A program made the translations under genes and the position numbers. From the NCBI GenBank assembly GCA_021234155.1, contig JAJEKV010000101.1, positions 644,658-708,657 of the forward strand: a DNA stretch of 64,000 bases. Direction: 5' to 3'. The notes under the pieces were generated by a model that saw nothing but the letters and a program-made list of their open reading frames with translations, did no database searches and was not told where the DNA came from. The DNA is from Isoetes taiwanensis. Lineage: Eukaryota; Streptophyta; Lycopodiopsida; Isoetales; Isoetaceae. Positions within the stretch are counted from its first letter, which is position 1; the number at the start of each line of letters is the position of its first letter. Shown here one piece after another: positions 47,280-59,999 of this stretch.

Positions 47280-49660
47280 TATCCTAGCAAAAGAGCCAAG
47301 TTGATTAGTGACACCAAACGTGAGACAATGGCGAAGGTTAGGGGCTCAGAGTGTTGTTGGAGTGGTTGTATGCAATTCTTTACAATAGAACAATTGGTGG
47401 AAGCAAGAGCCACTTTTCAAGAGTATATTGTTGATGAGAAGAGGACCTACATGTACACAATCTTCGAGCATGCACTTCAGGATGAAAGAAACCCAAACAG
47501 AAAAAGATACCCTTTGCTAGGCAAATGGATATGTCCAAAAGCATGGCAGAATATCCATGCAATTCCAAGTTCTTCATGGCATAATTGGCAAAAAAATAGG
47601 CAGAGGGGAACAGGATTGCTTTACATGGAAATAATGGTTTGTTGAGACCAACAACTAGGATCTTGGTCGCCAGGAGATATTTGAAAATATATTGATTTCA
47701 ATGCAGTCTATGCCACACAAAAGCGTAAGGGATGAAAAGGGAAGAGCAAAGTTGTTGAGAAAAGGTTACCATCACATTGTACTCAAAAGAGTATTTTGGA
47801 AGAAGTGAATTCCTACTGAGAATTGGAAATTCTTCCAATATCCCAACCTAGCTTTAGTAGGCTATGGAAGAAGCATTTCAATCATGTCACCATAGCAACT
47901 TCAAACAACTTTGCAAAGTGCAATTTATGTGCTAAGTTGAAGGAGACTCTTGATAAGATCAGGCAACCTAGTCAAAGGGCTAGGATAAGGGAGCATATGA
48001 AGGACCATATGACGACCAACTATCATGTAGATTATGTTATTGGATGTGGAGGACTTTATCCATTGGAACCTAATAACTATTTATGTATTATACATGACAA
48101 GATGGACCAAAGAAAAAGACTTGTCTTCCACAATTCAAGTACATACCAAAGTCATGTGGAAGATCATACCCTTTACAGATCTCAATGACTGGGGCAATCT
48201 TGGATGGGCAGACTCAAACCTACTATGGCCATTTTAGTTTGGAGTTGTGGAGTGATGGTCCAGATTTTCATATTGGGAGTATCATGAGGTGTTTGAGAAA
48301 CTATGAAAATGGGTACAATGGTCACCTCCAGGACCCTACAGCTAGCCAAGCACTACATAGAGCATTGTTAGATGGAAACCCTAACAATATTGAAAAGTTC
48401 AGCAAGGCAAGGTTTAGGAAGCATGGGTCTAATGAACATGTTGGAGCTTCAACTTCACGTGCTAGAGCTCAAGATCTACCCAAAAGGTTCCTCTTGCAAC
48501 TTGATAATTGTGCTGGCCAAAATAAGAACAGGTGGATGTTTTCTTTCCTATCCTACTTAACAGCTGTGGAGATATTTGAAAGAGTTAATTTAGGGTTTCT
48601 TATGCCCATGAGGATGTGGATGCATTATTTGGCATATATAGTTGTATACTGAAGCAGCAGACAGCCACCAACTTTCCTAGGCTAATGGAGATCTTGCATG
48701 AATGCACTACTCCAAACCCTATAGCTTCTCTCAGAGAAGAAGTGCCTGATTGGAAGAGCTTTGTGGATGGTTATACATTGGATCTTGAAGGTCATTCCAG
48801 GCCTCTGCAGTTCACTTTTGGGTGAGAGATGGGATTCCAATCTTCCAATGAAAGATGAGACCTTCGAGGAGGAGGGAGGGAGGGGAGGAAATATGGCGAG
48901 ATGAGAATGACAAGCCTATGATACCTCCGTGTCAACCAAAAGCTCTAGAACCCATCAAGAAGTGAAGCAATTGGGATTGACTAAGGAAGGAATCCAGGAC
49001 TATATAAACCATTGGCAAACCAATCCGTGATGACACCAACCGCCTTGGTGGCTTACTTGGAAGAAGGTGATTAACCCGTTGGGGAGATAGACACATCCTC
49101 GGATGAATTGAAAGAATGATGGTTGCCTAAAAAACTAGGTGGAAGACCTTAGCAGGTGCTGAGGATGTTGATGACACTGTTAGTAGCATTCGTAAGCAAT
49201 ATGCTCCTCCTCCTTCTGACAAACACTATGTTGGTCCTAAGAACAATAGGCCAAAGTTTCTAGGCATGGATGCTTATGAACCTTCCACTGACTTGGAATG
49301 CCACCAATTTGTGGTAGTAAAGCCAGCAGATTTAGATATATATCCAGTGTGGTTGGGGTTCACTATCTCTGATATTTGCAAAGAAGAAGGTAATATTAAC
49401 TTCAACCATGTGCGGGTAGAATGGTGGTGTCCAGTGCATCAGTTGACCAACGTATCGGATAAAGAAAGATACCGCATTGTTGGACAAAGAGATGGAGGAG
49501 AAATCGAAAGTGATTCTCGATCTTTGGCTAGACTATGAAAGTGTTTTGTACTCATGGACTCCAAACACTATTCCAGCTAGAAATGCGAGAATTACAATAC
49601 CTCGGGATGTCAGGAAGAAGGCTATGATATCTTGGGGTTGCTTGAAGAGAGTTGAATAAC
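47280..49660 (+). mobile_element. DUF7869-type DDE transposase-like gene, decayed
   Basis: Plus-strand segments in family order: an N-terminal region (47301-47600; FEHALQDERNPNRKRYPLLG); then FSRLWKKHFNHVTIATSNNF and AKCNLCAKLKE (47850-47950); IIHDKMDQRK (48090); the core RFLLQLDNCAGQNKNRWMFS (48485-48545); then HEDVDALFGIYS (48608-48645); and a C-terminal region (49300-49655; WLGFTISDI, VRVEWW, ESVLYSWTPNTIPARNARI). The order Asp (HDKMDQ), Asp (DNC-GQNKNR) and His-Glu-Asp (HEDVD) is the catalytic pattern I know from the DUF7869 family, considered transposase-derived. A frameshift between NLGFLM and HEDVD near 48602, stops near 47645 and 48825, and a frame change near 49480 inactivate it. Ends of the element were not found except for a possible repeat at 49760-49855. 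Confidence 0.75.
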
Positions 49661-49759
49661 TATGTAAATTTTTTTTCATCACGTTTTTATGATATGGTGC
49701 TATATTGTGAAATATTGACTATTTTGTAAATAATATGAGATTACATTTTCATACTTTTG

Positions 49760-49855
49760 AGGTGGTTTGTGTGAATTTGAATATGCCATAAAAAACATAC
49801 AATATGAAATTTGTCCCAAAATTAAGACATAATCCCAATTTAATTGAATGATGGT
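49760..49855 (-). repeat. Dispersed repeat shared with 12378-12465
   Basis: Reverse-complement match to 12.4 kb over about 90 bp (CCATCATTCAATTAAATT, then ATTATGTCTTAATTTTGGGA, then GACATATTCAAATT-like). It lies just after the last coding piece of the DUF7869-type gene and could be part of its 3' end. Confidence 0.55.
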
Positions 49856-49859
49856 TACT

Positions 49860-50929
49860 ATAGTTGCTGGTCACTTATACAAAAGAGGTAAAAATATGAT
49901 TCTCCGAAGATGTGTTCTTCCCCATGGAATTCCAAATATTGTTCAACAAGCTCATGAAGACTAGAGAACTGAATATTTCAGTGGCGACACTGTGACACAA
50001 AAAATCCTCCTGACTCGCTATTTTTAGCCCTCACTTTTCAAGCATGTTCATGCTCATGCACACACTTGTGATGTCTGTCAATGCTTGGGTTGACCCACGG
50101 CCCATGACATCTTACTACTCAAACTGGTTGCCATGCCGCTTCCTTTTGGTAAATGGGGAATGGATTTTATTGGACCCATGGATCCTCCAGCTACACAAAG
50201 CCGGTCACGCTATAGTCTTGTCTTTACAGATTATGCTACTAAGTGGGCAGAAGCATGTGCACTCCCAGACAACACTGCAGCCAGCACAGCTAGGATTCTC
50301 TACACGCACATTATCACCCGTTCAGATGTCCTATAGAAAGTACGACTTACTATCCACAAGGCAATGGTCTTGCGGAAAGTACCAACAAAAACTTGATTCC
50401 TCTCCTCAAGAAAATTTGTGATTCTTCCTGAAAAGATTGGCATGAAAAATTACCGATGGTTTTATAGCCTTACAACACTACCTATAAGGTTGCTACGGGA
50501 CACACTCCCTTCAAACTTGTCTATGGTCAAGAGACTTTAATGCCTTTCGAATATATCCTGCCGACACTCAAATTCTAGTTAGCTACAACACAAAATCCTC
50601 TTACTGCTCTCCGAGAACGCGTTTATCAACTTCAACAACTGGATGTAATTCACCGAGATGCTTATCTCCACGTCCTGGCTCGATATCAACCCAGGAAATC
50701 ATGGCATGATCCGATAGTCAAAACAAAAGAGTTCAAGGAATGCGATTTGGTCCTACTTTATGATTCAAGGTACAAACACCATCCTGGCAAACTCAAGCTT
50801 CGTTGGTTAGGATCTTATGAAATTAAACAGGCAGTTCATCGGGGTGTATTTCAACTTGCGGAGTTGGATGACACTCCTCTTCCCTCTTTGGTTAATGGAT
50901 TTGTCTTAAACCATTTTACACTGAATTGA
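49860..50929 (+). mobile_element. Ty3/gypsy retrotransposon integrase relic
   Basis: Translation shows the end of RNase H/integrase linker (GHLYKRGKNMILRRCVLP), an HHCC-type zinc-binding region (HVHAHAHTCDVC), then the integrase core (FGKWGMDFIGP with the first Asp, YSLVFTDYATKWAEA with the second Asp, and YYPQGNGLAES with the Glu). The C-terminus (HPGKLKLRWLGSYEIKQAVH, then GVFQLAEL) is typical of plant gypsy elements without a chromodomain. About 30 residues between the second Asp and the Glu are missing at 50330, several stops are present, and no reverse transcriptase is upstream. It is a truncated, dead copy. LTRs were not identified. Confidence 0.85.
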
Positions 50930-52960
50930 AGCCAACATGATTATATTGAAAAAAGATGTTGATTACATACAAACACTACCACACTACTCACTACATCCTA
51001 ACAATCCTTATTCAGGACTGGCAGCAGAACAGACTTACAGGATGTGATATCCCTACCCGGAATGTCACTGCTAGTGTATCATGACATCTAGATAGTTAGC
51101 ATCTAGATTCGGCACCTCCGCCATGCCCTCCAGCCAGTCGTCCATGGGAATTCCATGGTTCTTCAGCTTCCATATATCCATATTATTCATGTGCAAATGA
51201 TCCACTCTAGGCAGTTGTTGGGCATAGTGTTCATGTAGTCCATGGCGCTCCCCTACTGATCCTTCTCCTTGGCCTCAACCCATTCTTATATAGGCCACAA
51301 GTTTGCCGCTCTGCCAAGCTGGCATCCTAGCTATCATTCCACATATCCCATCCTTACCCTTCACGGATTTTTTTTATTAAATTAGATCCTCTCGGAGTTT
51401 ACCATACCATGCTGTAAATATCGCCCTCTTCTATTATTGCACCATGCATAATATTACACTCTATCGTTATCTAGGTTGCCATTCTTAGTTATGCAACCCC
51501 CTCTCACGATGATGTCCAATCAGCAGTTGCTTCTTAGCCTAACTTCTCTTGTGCCTAACTTAGCCAAATTTTTAGCAGGGTTTCCTAACCCGAGGTGCAC
51601 GATTTTGTGTAATTATTCACGTGTGTGCCATGTGTTTCCAACGTGCTTGCCACGTCACACCTTTTTTTTCCTTACCTTTTTTCCCTCTCCTTCGATTGTG
51701 GCTTCATCTCCCATCTCTTTCGTCTGTTCTATAGGTTGTTTCCTCTCTTCAAGTTGATCTGATGAAGTTCAAGCTCAGATTCAATGGTATTTGCTTTTCT
51801 GGAACTATATGGTCTGGCCTTGAACCGTGGTTATAGGGCATCTGAAAGCAAAGGAAATATCTATGTGCCACTTGCATTGTCCATATGTTCTATCATTAAT
51901 GCTTGGCCTAGTCACACCATCTAGAATAATGATTTATAGAGTATGATCTTAGTATTGCAAATGCCTTCCATTATAAATACCATGATTTCTATCTCACTAG
52001 AGAAAGTATGCAGGTTATAAATTAATTGTTGTTTGATGAGGTCTATGCAAACATGAGATCAACCAACATCATACATCAACATAATCATGATAAATAATGA
52101 AGATAACATCTAATCTACACGCATGAATCTACCTACTTGCTAGAGTTCCTTGCTTAGAGTTCGAAACCTAGACTGGGGGTTCTAGGAAGGCTCTCCTAGG
52201 TTCCAGATAATCTACCTATGAAGCCACTCTTAATACCTGCTCCGGACGAACTTCCTCCAACTCTTGGGATCTCCATGTCTTGCTCGTGAATCGGCTGGTT
52301 CTTCCTCCTTCCATGAGCGCACTGTCTTGGGGCTGTCGATCTGAGCTACGCTGCAATGAATGGTGTTCGAGACGGAGTTTCGAGCGAAGAACATGTCTCA
52401 AGGTAGGTGGAGCCGAAAAGTGGCCTAGGGTTAGGGTTAGGGTTAGGGTAGTTATAGGTTAGGGTTCCATGTCATTGTGGCGAGTGCCCATAGGGTAAGG
52501 CCATGTGGAAGTGGCCTTAAGCCTAAGGTTGGCTAAGTTATGTGAATAACTTAGCCATGCTCCCTTTTCCCCCCACTATGGTGTACAAGGCTACTCAAGG
52601 TGTACAAGGCTACTCAAGGTGTACAAGGCTACTCAAGTAGACTTGTACAGTGACATGATCCAGAAATATACGTATTTATAGCATATATTTCTGGGGAATG
52701 TCACATTCTCCCCCCTTCAGATAATGTTGTCCTCAGCATTACGCTATGGTGACGAACCTGCAACAATCCTGCAAGATACACAATCGTGAATATAAAGTCG
52801 TAACTTTATTTGAAACGATCAACTTCCCATTAATTACTTACTACGTACTTATAAGGCTATATTTATACTTATACAAAATTATATAGCCATCACAAGTATT
52901 ACTATCAAAATCGTACACATAATATTATGACAACAACTTTAGGAGTTCATGGTTAAGTCT
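50930..52960. other. Stretch without a recognised gene; 19-bp repeats and TTAGGG units
   Basis: Three 19-bp copies of GTGTACAAGGCTACTCAAG start at 52581, 52600 and 52619, followed by GTAGACTTGTAC, which folds back on them. Four TTAGGG units lie at about 52426-52450. An LTR of the neighbouring gypsy relic could lie here but I could not define its ends. Confidence 0.5.
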
Positions 52961-52967
52961 AAAATTT

Positions 52968-53690
52968 ATGACTCTTATCTCTTCCAAAGAGGATTTACTA
53001 TGTACACTTCGTATGCAACATCTGCGTGAACAACATGGGGTTTTTTTTTATTCATTTTTTGTATCGCATACATATGGAAAAAAATATGGTTTTCTTCAAT
53101 TCAAACCCTTAGAAAACATTACGGCTTTCAGATTTGTACGTATAGAACCTATCCCTGGTCAAAAAAGGGAGGAGGAGGAAGAGGTCATAGTGAGAGGAAA
53201 GAGGAAAGCAGCACCTGCAAAATCGCAAGCTGCAAAGAAACCAAAGTCAACTAAAGCTTTGACCATCGAGGAGTCTGCAGAGGCCATTAAAAAAGCACCT
53301 GGTGCATACATTGTTTTAAGACCCTTTGATAGGTCATGCGCAACTTTGAAAAGGGTCAACGAGACGAAACTTTTGAAGCAGACTATTTCTCTTTCCATTT
53401 AAGAGGCCACCTAAAAATGAAGATGGAGTTAGGGTTCCTCAAGCCATAAAATATTGTATGCTGTGCATGTGGCAATATTTAAGCAGAGAATGCATAGAAA
53501 TCTACATGCTCACGTGTCGCCACTTGTCGTGATGGTTGATAGAACACAAATCCAAGAACTAAAACGTTACAGGAAAGCAGACTTCGAGGACTACACTCAC
53601 TATGTTTTCGTTGGCACACATAGCTACACGGCTAGGAAGGAACTGTCGAAAGAAGAAAGTAGAAATGAGGTTTGAAAACCCTTTTAATTT
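52968..53690 (+). other. Open stretch of unknown nature
   Basis: A 144-codon frame (52968-53402) with a hydrophobic N-terminal part and a basic, Ala/Lys-rich part (RGKRKAAPAKSQAAKKPKST) is followed after a short gap by a second frame (53454-53675). No domain recognised. The basic segment could be nucleic-acid binding. It may be a decayed accessory ORF of a retroelement. Confidence 0.25.
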
Positions 53691-53739
53691 AATCCATAAT
53701 AGTCCCAAGATACTCATGGTGACGTACCATGGTATTTGT

Positions 53740-56245
53740 ACGTATACTATATAAATATGTGGAACGTCATAGTGACCTAGTCTCATGCTTGATACTAAAA
53801 TCTCCACCAAAAGGAACCCCAAGCAACCTGGTACTAGTACCCGAAGGAACAAGATTCCAAAGATATTGAGACAAACAAGCCAATCCTAGACTATCCAGTG
53901 CCTAAATTGCATTACACTTCTACCAATTCAACAGACAACCTAAGGCAAGGGAGAATATGTGCAAGAGTTGTTTAACTGCGTCATGATTATCTTCAGTAGC
54001 CTCCACCAAAAGAAACGTATCATAAGCAAGTTAGTTGCAAATTATTTGAGAGCCCGCAGCCATCCCCAGACCAGCAACAAGACCATTTTCCAATGCTCTC
54101 CTGAGCCACTGCGAGAGTCCCTCAGTTATAATAGTGAAGAGAAATGGGGCAAGTGGACAGCCCTACCTAATGCCCCTTTGAAGATCTGTGATGGATGCCC
54201 TTGAAAAAGAACTGCACATTTTCCAGACAATGGAGGAGAAAGAGGGGCTGAAACCTAATTTGTCCATGATGTGAGGCAAGAGCAGCCACGAGAAGCTATC
54301 ATAAACTTTCGTAAAATCCAATTTCAGGTACCAGTTTCCCTTGCCCAATCCATACCCTCATATGCCGCAACAACATTGTCCAAAATATGTCTACCAGGCA
54401 TAAACTAGTATGTCTTCACTAATTGAGACCGCCAAAATCTTCTTTAACTTTTCTGTGTAGGCCTTCACTATGATCTTGTATACTACTAGTAGCAGGGTAA
54501 TCGGCCTCCAATGAGAAATTGCAGTAAGCTCTTTAACCTTTGGGATCAAGATAATTAGACATGTGTTAAGTATCTTATCCAATTGATGAGACTGCAACAG
54601 ATCCCGATATGCTTGCCACATTATGTCGGATGTTCAATCTCAGCAAGACTGAAAGAAATCAATGGGTATACCATCCACGCTAGGACACTTGTCCTTGGCC
54701 ATAAGGAATATTGAAGACTCCAGATCTGCTTCTGTGAGAGAGGCCTCGAGTTTCTACCACTGCATAGGAGAGATAATAGGCAAAAGTTTGGAAAGTACAA
54801 TATCCATTGCCTCCTTCTAAAAGGGAAGTGTTTTTTTCTGGAAGAAAGACATGAAATGCACGACAAGGAACTGCTCTACTTGGTCAGATGCGAAGATGTA
54901 GCTACCATTGTCCATCCAGATGGAGGCGAGAGCTGAACTTTGGCATCACAGTCAAATGGCTGAGAAAAACAATTTTTTGCACCTATCACCCTCCGCCAGC
55001 CATGAGAGGCCTACTTTAATTTTGCCTACTTTAATTGTGTCCGCTTTGATACTTTTGGATTCAAGTTCACAAGTCTTACCGACGTCCAACTTCTCGAGCA
55101 TGAGACACTTCCTGAAGTCTAATCTGCTCCAGCTCACTATACTTTTGGTTCAAAAGGTGCTTTTCCTGTTGCACAAAGTTCCTACCCCACTGCTTCGCGT
55201 AGAGCTTAACATTTGCCGCGTTCACAAGTTTCCTTATACGGCTCGGATCAATGGGCATGGACTTCCAGACCCGACGACACCCAGCAATGGAATTCTCGTT
55301 TTTCAAATATTGGATATTCAGTTTGAACACAGCGTTACCAGGAGGACACGCCGGGAGATCCACTGAACCAATTATCTAAGGATGATGGTCAAAAATAGTC
55401 TGGAGAACATAGTTTTTACCATGAAGTCCAGGAAGCATATGCCAAACATGCATATTGGCATAGCACCTGTCCTGCCTAGTTGTAGCACGTGCCTCCCCTT
55501 CCATTGCACCACGTGAAGCCCTGGTCACCTAAAATCTTCAGGAATCCATGCTCAAACAGGAGCTTATTCCATTCATCCTTCTTAAAACCTGAAATAGTCT
55601 CACCACCACAAAGCCTATCAACATTGTCCTCAACCATGTTAAAGTCCCCAAGAAGCAAGTAGGCTGTATTATCTCCCCATTTTTTCCAGCTTATTCCTCA
55701 AAGAGGCCCATATGGGCACCCACTATCTAAGCACATTGGAGGCATAGTCATTTATGATACTCCACACCTATTCATGTTGCTTCCAATTGATGGTCGACCA
55801 CCTACCCCACTTTTCCTTTGCTGCACCTTGGTGTCCAGCGAACATGAAATGAAAGTGACACCTCGGGACTGATCAGATACACTCGCAAACCCAACATGAT
55901 GATGGTCCATAAGGTTTAACAAGCCACTAATGGATCCCCTACAACATTTATGCTCTTATAAATACAAGATCTGCAGAGTCAAACTTCTAACTATGAATGA
56001 TGCTCTCGCCCTTTTTGGAGGGGAGGACTTGAGTCCCCTTAATTCCAGATGATCATATTCATCCCAAAGGTGAAGCCTCTAAAGTACCTTTTTCTTTCTT
56101 CTCTTTGAACCTTTTTGAACCTGTTGGAGTTGGGTGTCATCGCCATTGCCAGCTGATCGGCTCGGCACAATGCATCTCCATATCCCCATCTCAAGACGCC
56201 CACTTTATTGGCTCCCGAATCCAAGTTCATAACCAAGTGGTTCGG
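53740..56245 (-). mobile_element. L1-like LINE relic (endonuclease and reverse transcriptase)
   Basis: From 56245 downward the minus strand shows the start of an APE-type endonuclease (GMNMIIWN), then LLGDFNMVE (55650) and the SF/WCN region; then reverse transcriptase blocks: LIPKVKELTAISHWRPITLL (54560-54490), YLKLDFTKVYDSFSW (54330), RGIR-GCPLAPFLF (54190-54140) with a stop in place of Gln, LAYDTFLLVEATEDN (54000) where the catalytic box FADD has become L-A-Y-D and is preceded by a stop, and RLLGVPFGG (53830). The order is that of plant L1-type LINEs. Several frameshifts and the damaged catalytic box show it is dead. The RNase H-like tail and poly-A were not found. Confidence 0.88.
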
Positions 56246-56650
56246 CCGCTAACCGGAAATTGGGCTGGGGCTTAACCCACTTGGTTCGAGGGGCCATGAG
56301 GGCCCGCGGGCGGGCCGCCGGGCTTGGCGGATCGGCGGTGTCTCCCTACCGGTTCGCTAGTAACCCACACCCTAAGTTAGTTGCAGTTTGGCAAAAATGG
56401 AGAGGGCTTACAAGCTACAGCACGCTGATCAATTTACCTTCCTGCCGCCTCGGGCTTAACCCCGCACGTTATTTGCCACAGGTGGGTCGTAGGCTACCGC
56501 CTCTCGGGCGTAACTCGGCTGGCAAGATTTGCCAGGCCGCAGGGTACGCAAGGCCGGTGGTTTATTTAAGCCGCTAATGGGTTCGGGCGCAATAACCCCT
56601 CGCAGGTGCCCACGGGCCGCACGGGCCGGGTGGCGGGGGCTGACGCTGGC
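56246..56650. repeat. GC-rich GGGCTTAACCC-type repeats, left set
   Basis: Contains GGGGCTTAACCCAC (56270), TCGGGCTTAACCCCGC (56452), CTCGGGCGTAACTCGG (56502) and related units, plus an inverted pair AACCAAGTGG and CCACTTGGTT (about 56231 and 56279). Similar units recur at 63.3-63.9 kb. Confidence 0.5.
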
Positions 56651-56659
56651 CGTTTCACA

Positions 56660-57240
56660 CCCCGCGTTTCGTGGAGCTCAGGAGCACGCGCCCATGGAAT
56701 CGCAACTCGAGGATTATAAATAAATGGAAGCTAAAAATTTTTTCTAGAGAATTTTATGCCTCGCTCCTGACGCTTCTCCTTCACAGGCAAAAGCCGAACC
56801 AGGCCCCTCAAGCAAGAAGAAGCTCCGTATAAACTCCAGCTTGATCGATTGAACGTGGCCACTTTGTTGGCTCCTTTGTTGGATCGATTGGAGAACGTGG
56901 CTCCTTAGCCCTGTAAAAACAAGTATTTCGCCTTCCTTTTTCTTTGTTTGGAACGATTTTGAGTTGCATTGAGCGATTTTGAGTCTTGTTTTGAGCTCCA
57001 TTGACAAAATTATAAGTGTGTTTCGCATAAGTGCATCTAGGTTCCCTATTGCCATCCCTATTGCTACAGTTGGTGAGAGTTGCCCATCATAATAAAGTTT
57101 GTTTCCTTAAGTGGGCTTATTTATATTTGTTGAAGCTTATTTTTATTTCAGTTAACGTTGAACTTATTTTTATTTGTTGAAGCTTTCTTTTTATTTATTT
57201 TTCTAAAGCTTCTCTTAAATGACTCATAATCACCGGAATT
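56660..57240. other. Spacer without a recognised gene
   Basis: AT-richer than both neighbours; repeats of ATCGATTG and TTGGCTCC near 56840-56890 and of TTTTATTTGTTGAAGCTT near 57125-57190. No coding signal. Confidence 0.4.
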
Positions 57241-57249
57241 CAGATATCT

Positions 57250-59690
57250 ATTTCGTGAGCAATCTACATTTATCCGCCAAAGACCATGTCTCACCAGAGC
57301 GCCCCCGGTCGGCATGGATGAGCCGCCCCTTGCCATTTGGCCTGGCAGAGCGCGCCATGTCCCCGGACGACGGCAGAATTTGTTGAATGGTACCCCAACC
57401 GGCACCGCCTTTATCCCGCCAGGTATGTTTTGTGTGCTTGTTAACCGTATTTGTTTTGTGACAGGGAATACCATGGCATTTGGTGCCCGTGCGCAGGGTC
57501 ACGCCTGCTGAGAGCGGCCGGCCCACACCGCTGCGTTGTGGGGCGGATTTGCACAAAGACCGGGTGTACACACTTTGTGGATAGAAGTCGCCACTCGGAT
57601 TCGATTCGGGATTGACCGATGGAGCTTGGGGGCACCATCGTGAGCCACCATGCGGATCAATGGTGGCCCGGCGCATGCACATTCCCGCCAAGGGCAGCGA
57701 CCCCGTAATTGCGGGAGAGAGTGGTGTCCGAGCCGGAGAGGGCTGCAAAACGCCGAGAAGATCCCGCAAAAGCCGCGACGATGATGGGAGGCCGCGGGGC
57801 GACATAGAGAGGCGAGGAGACAAGGAGCAACAACGATGCGCCTTTACAAGATGTCCTCACCCCTCGAGGCGCCTCTAGATGCCTTCCCCGAGGGGCCGGA
57901 CGCCATGTTTTATGAGGCTAGCACACAAAGATGTGCGGGAGCGCCGAGAGGATGCAGCCCTATCATGAAGGTCGAGATTAGGAGTAAGAGCTAGTGGCAC
58001 GTGGGCGCTAAAGGTGAAGACTGACTGCGACATGTTATGCTCAATGACCTGCCATTGCAATGCAGGATCTGGGTGGCCATTTTCCCAATGTAGTAGGGAG
58101 GGAGTTAAGGCTGAGTCCACAGATACGGAGTCTCACAGGTTACGAGGCTGAGTCATCTTGCCACCGAAAGCATCCACACTCCAACCCGATCCTCCATTGC
58201 CCCTAGAGGTGAGTGGGTTTGCGTATGGCTGGGAAGAGTTCCAACGAGGTAGGACCACGCCGATCCGTACCCCCTACCAGAGACACGCCCCAGCACGCCG
58301 CCGGACTGCATGGCCACCCCCTCCTTCCAGGGGCGCTGGGCGCTGGTGATTGTGGTGGACCCGGCCGAGGGGTCGCCAGTGTCCTCGATGATATCATGAG
58401 GACGGGCGATGGCGTGCACGGGCATGGCACACACATTGACTTCCCCATTTCCGCGATCGCAATGTCGAGGGAGCAGAGGCATGGATAAGAGACCGAAACG
58501 CCGTTTTTTCATATGTACCATACCAGAGAGTTCGGACAGCACACCATCCGAGCTACTACCGTGTGTGTACCCATTCGAGGATGGTCTCGTACCTACGACG
58601 GCGATTCGACGCGATTCCCGAGCACTTACGGATCCCGGCTAGGTTACATCTTCGTCCCTTTCGAAGAGGTTAGGTGTTCACGCGACTTTTACGGCCCGGA
58701 GATCACCTAACACCTTGCCATGGTTGGGCGGTGGCGCCGGATGGTGCGCGACTTTGATATTGCAAGAGGGCCCAGGCCAAGATGCGGCGCATAGGTAATA
58801 TCCGACCTCCTCGAGGCGCGCGATGGACAATGGGAGGAGGGGCACATTCGAAAGGTTGATGAGGTACGTGTCGGGTTTATGTTTATTTGTATGGATCGAT
58901 AAAATCGATATTTGGCGTGTGCTTATATGTATAGCGGTTCTGGCATGCTTGGAGAGGCCGAGCGGCCGCGGAGTTGATGATAGACCCCGTTACTATCAAT
59001 TAACTATGTTCGGGCCGGTGTCGAAACGCCCCTCCCAGGAGTGCGCGCTCCCACCTTCTTCCCCGGCCGAGCATCCCGACCGTGCACTACGCCCGTGCTT
59101 TCGCCCATCGTCACACAGGTAAGTACTGATTCTTTGCTCTACTTTCAATTCCCGAGGCAATCCCTCCGACTTAAGGGGAAGCGAAAAGTCATACATCTTT
59201 TTGGCGCGCAAAGTGGTCATTGGATGCTTGTTGCTCTCATACACGATCCGCCGACGCGGCGCACTTCTAGGCCTCGGAGATGACGCATCACGTGGGCTGG
59301 TGGTACTTTCACAACATGCCTTCACGGGCAGGGAGTACGCGCATCAACCTACCGGCGCGGGAGTGTTTCCTAGTCCCCCCGCTTTTCCCAATCGTTGCCC
59401 GCCACCAGTGATCCGACACCGTGACTTTTGTACCGGTAATCATTGGGTCTTCGAATGGGGGCACCGGTTACATCCGGATGGTGCTGCCTCAAATGTCGCG
59501 GGCCTCGTGATTGTGCCGCTGCAGGTCGACAACAATACGTGGCATGCACATTGGTTTCATCATCGCCACGGCGTGGATCGCGTGGGCAAACCCGCCTGGA
59601 TGGCAAGTTATACCGATAAGCGTTTGGTTGGTACAACGGCGGCGTATGTTGTTTAGGAGTGAGTGGCCCGTAGTAGTCGGGCTGCTTTTA
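57250..59690 (+). pseudogene. GC-rich decayed coding region, plus strand
   Basis: Open pieces in several frames. A short GT-AG intron can be placed at about 57421-57464 (CGCCAG/gtatgt ... gtgacag). Around it the frame reads EWYPNRHRLYPAREYHGIWC and then a Cys-containing stretch (WCPCAG, CTKTGCTHF). Further on, a basic region (57612-57860; RRSRKSRDDDGRPRGDIERR) and a region with SGHWMLVALIHDPP (about 59210) that is faintly like an Ulp1-type cysteine-protease core. None of this is decisive. Base composition differs from the rest of the window. Confidence 0.3.
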
Positions 59691-59999
59691 TTGTAGGTGT
59701 ACCGGTACCAACAAAGAGTCGGTGGTCACTTAGTGCCGTTTGGGATCTATCTAGCTAAAAGCTTTTCTCCTCCGAATCATGTAATCATGTATGTAACATT
59801 ATATGCGACATTATTTATGTGACAATGCTATGAGTGATGGCATATCAGTTTGCCGTGGCCTCTCATTCGCAGGGTCGTGGTGGTTGTTCCTCACAAGGGT
59901 CGCCTTGCACGCTTTATCCTGTGACTCCACCGCTGGCATGTTCTTGCCGCCTATCAGAATCAGCCATGAAAGACGCAACCGGGGCCGCCGCGCCTCTAT

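Noticed and set aside
59170..59260. Ulp1-type protease gene in the GC-rich block
   Set aside because: Only one GHW-like stretch fits; the other catalytic residues cannot be placed in any frame.
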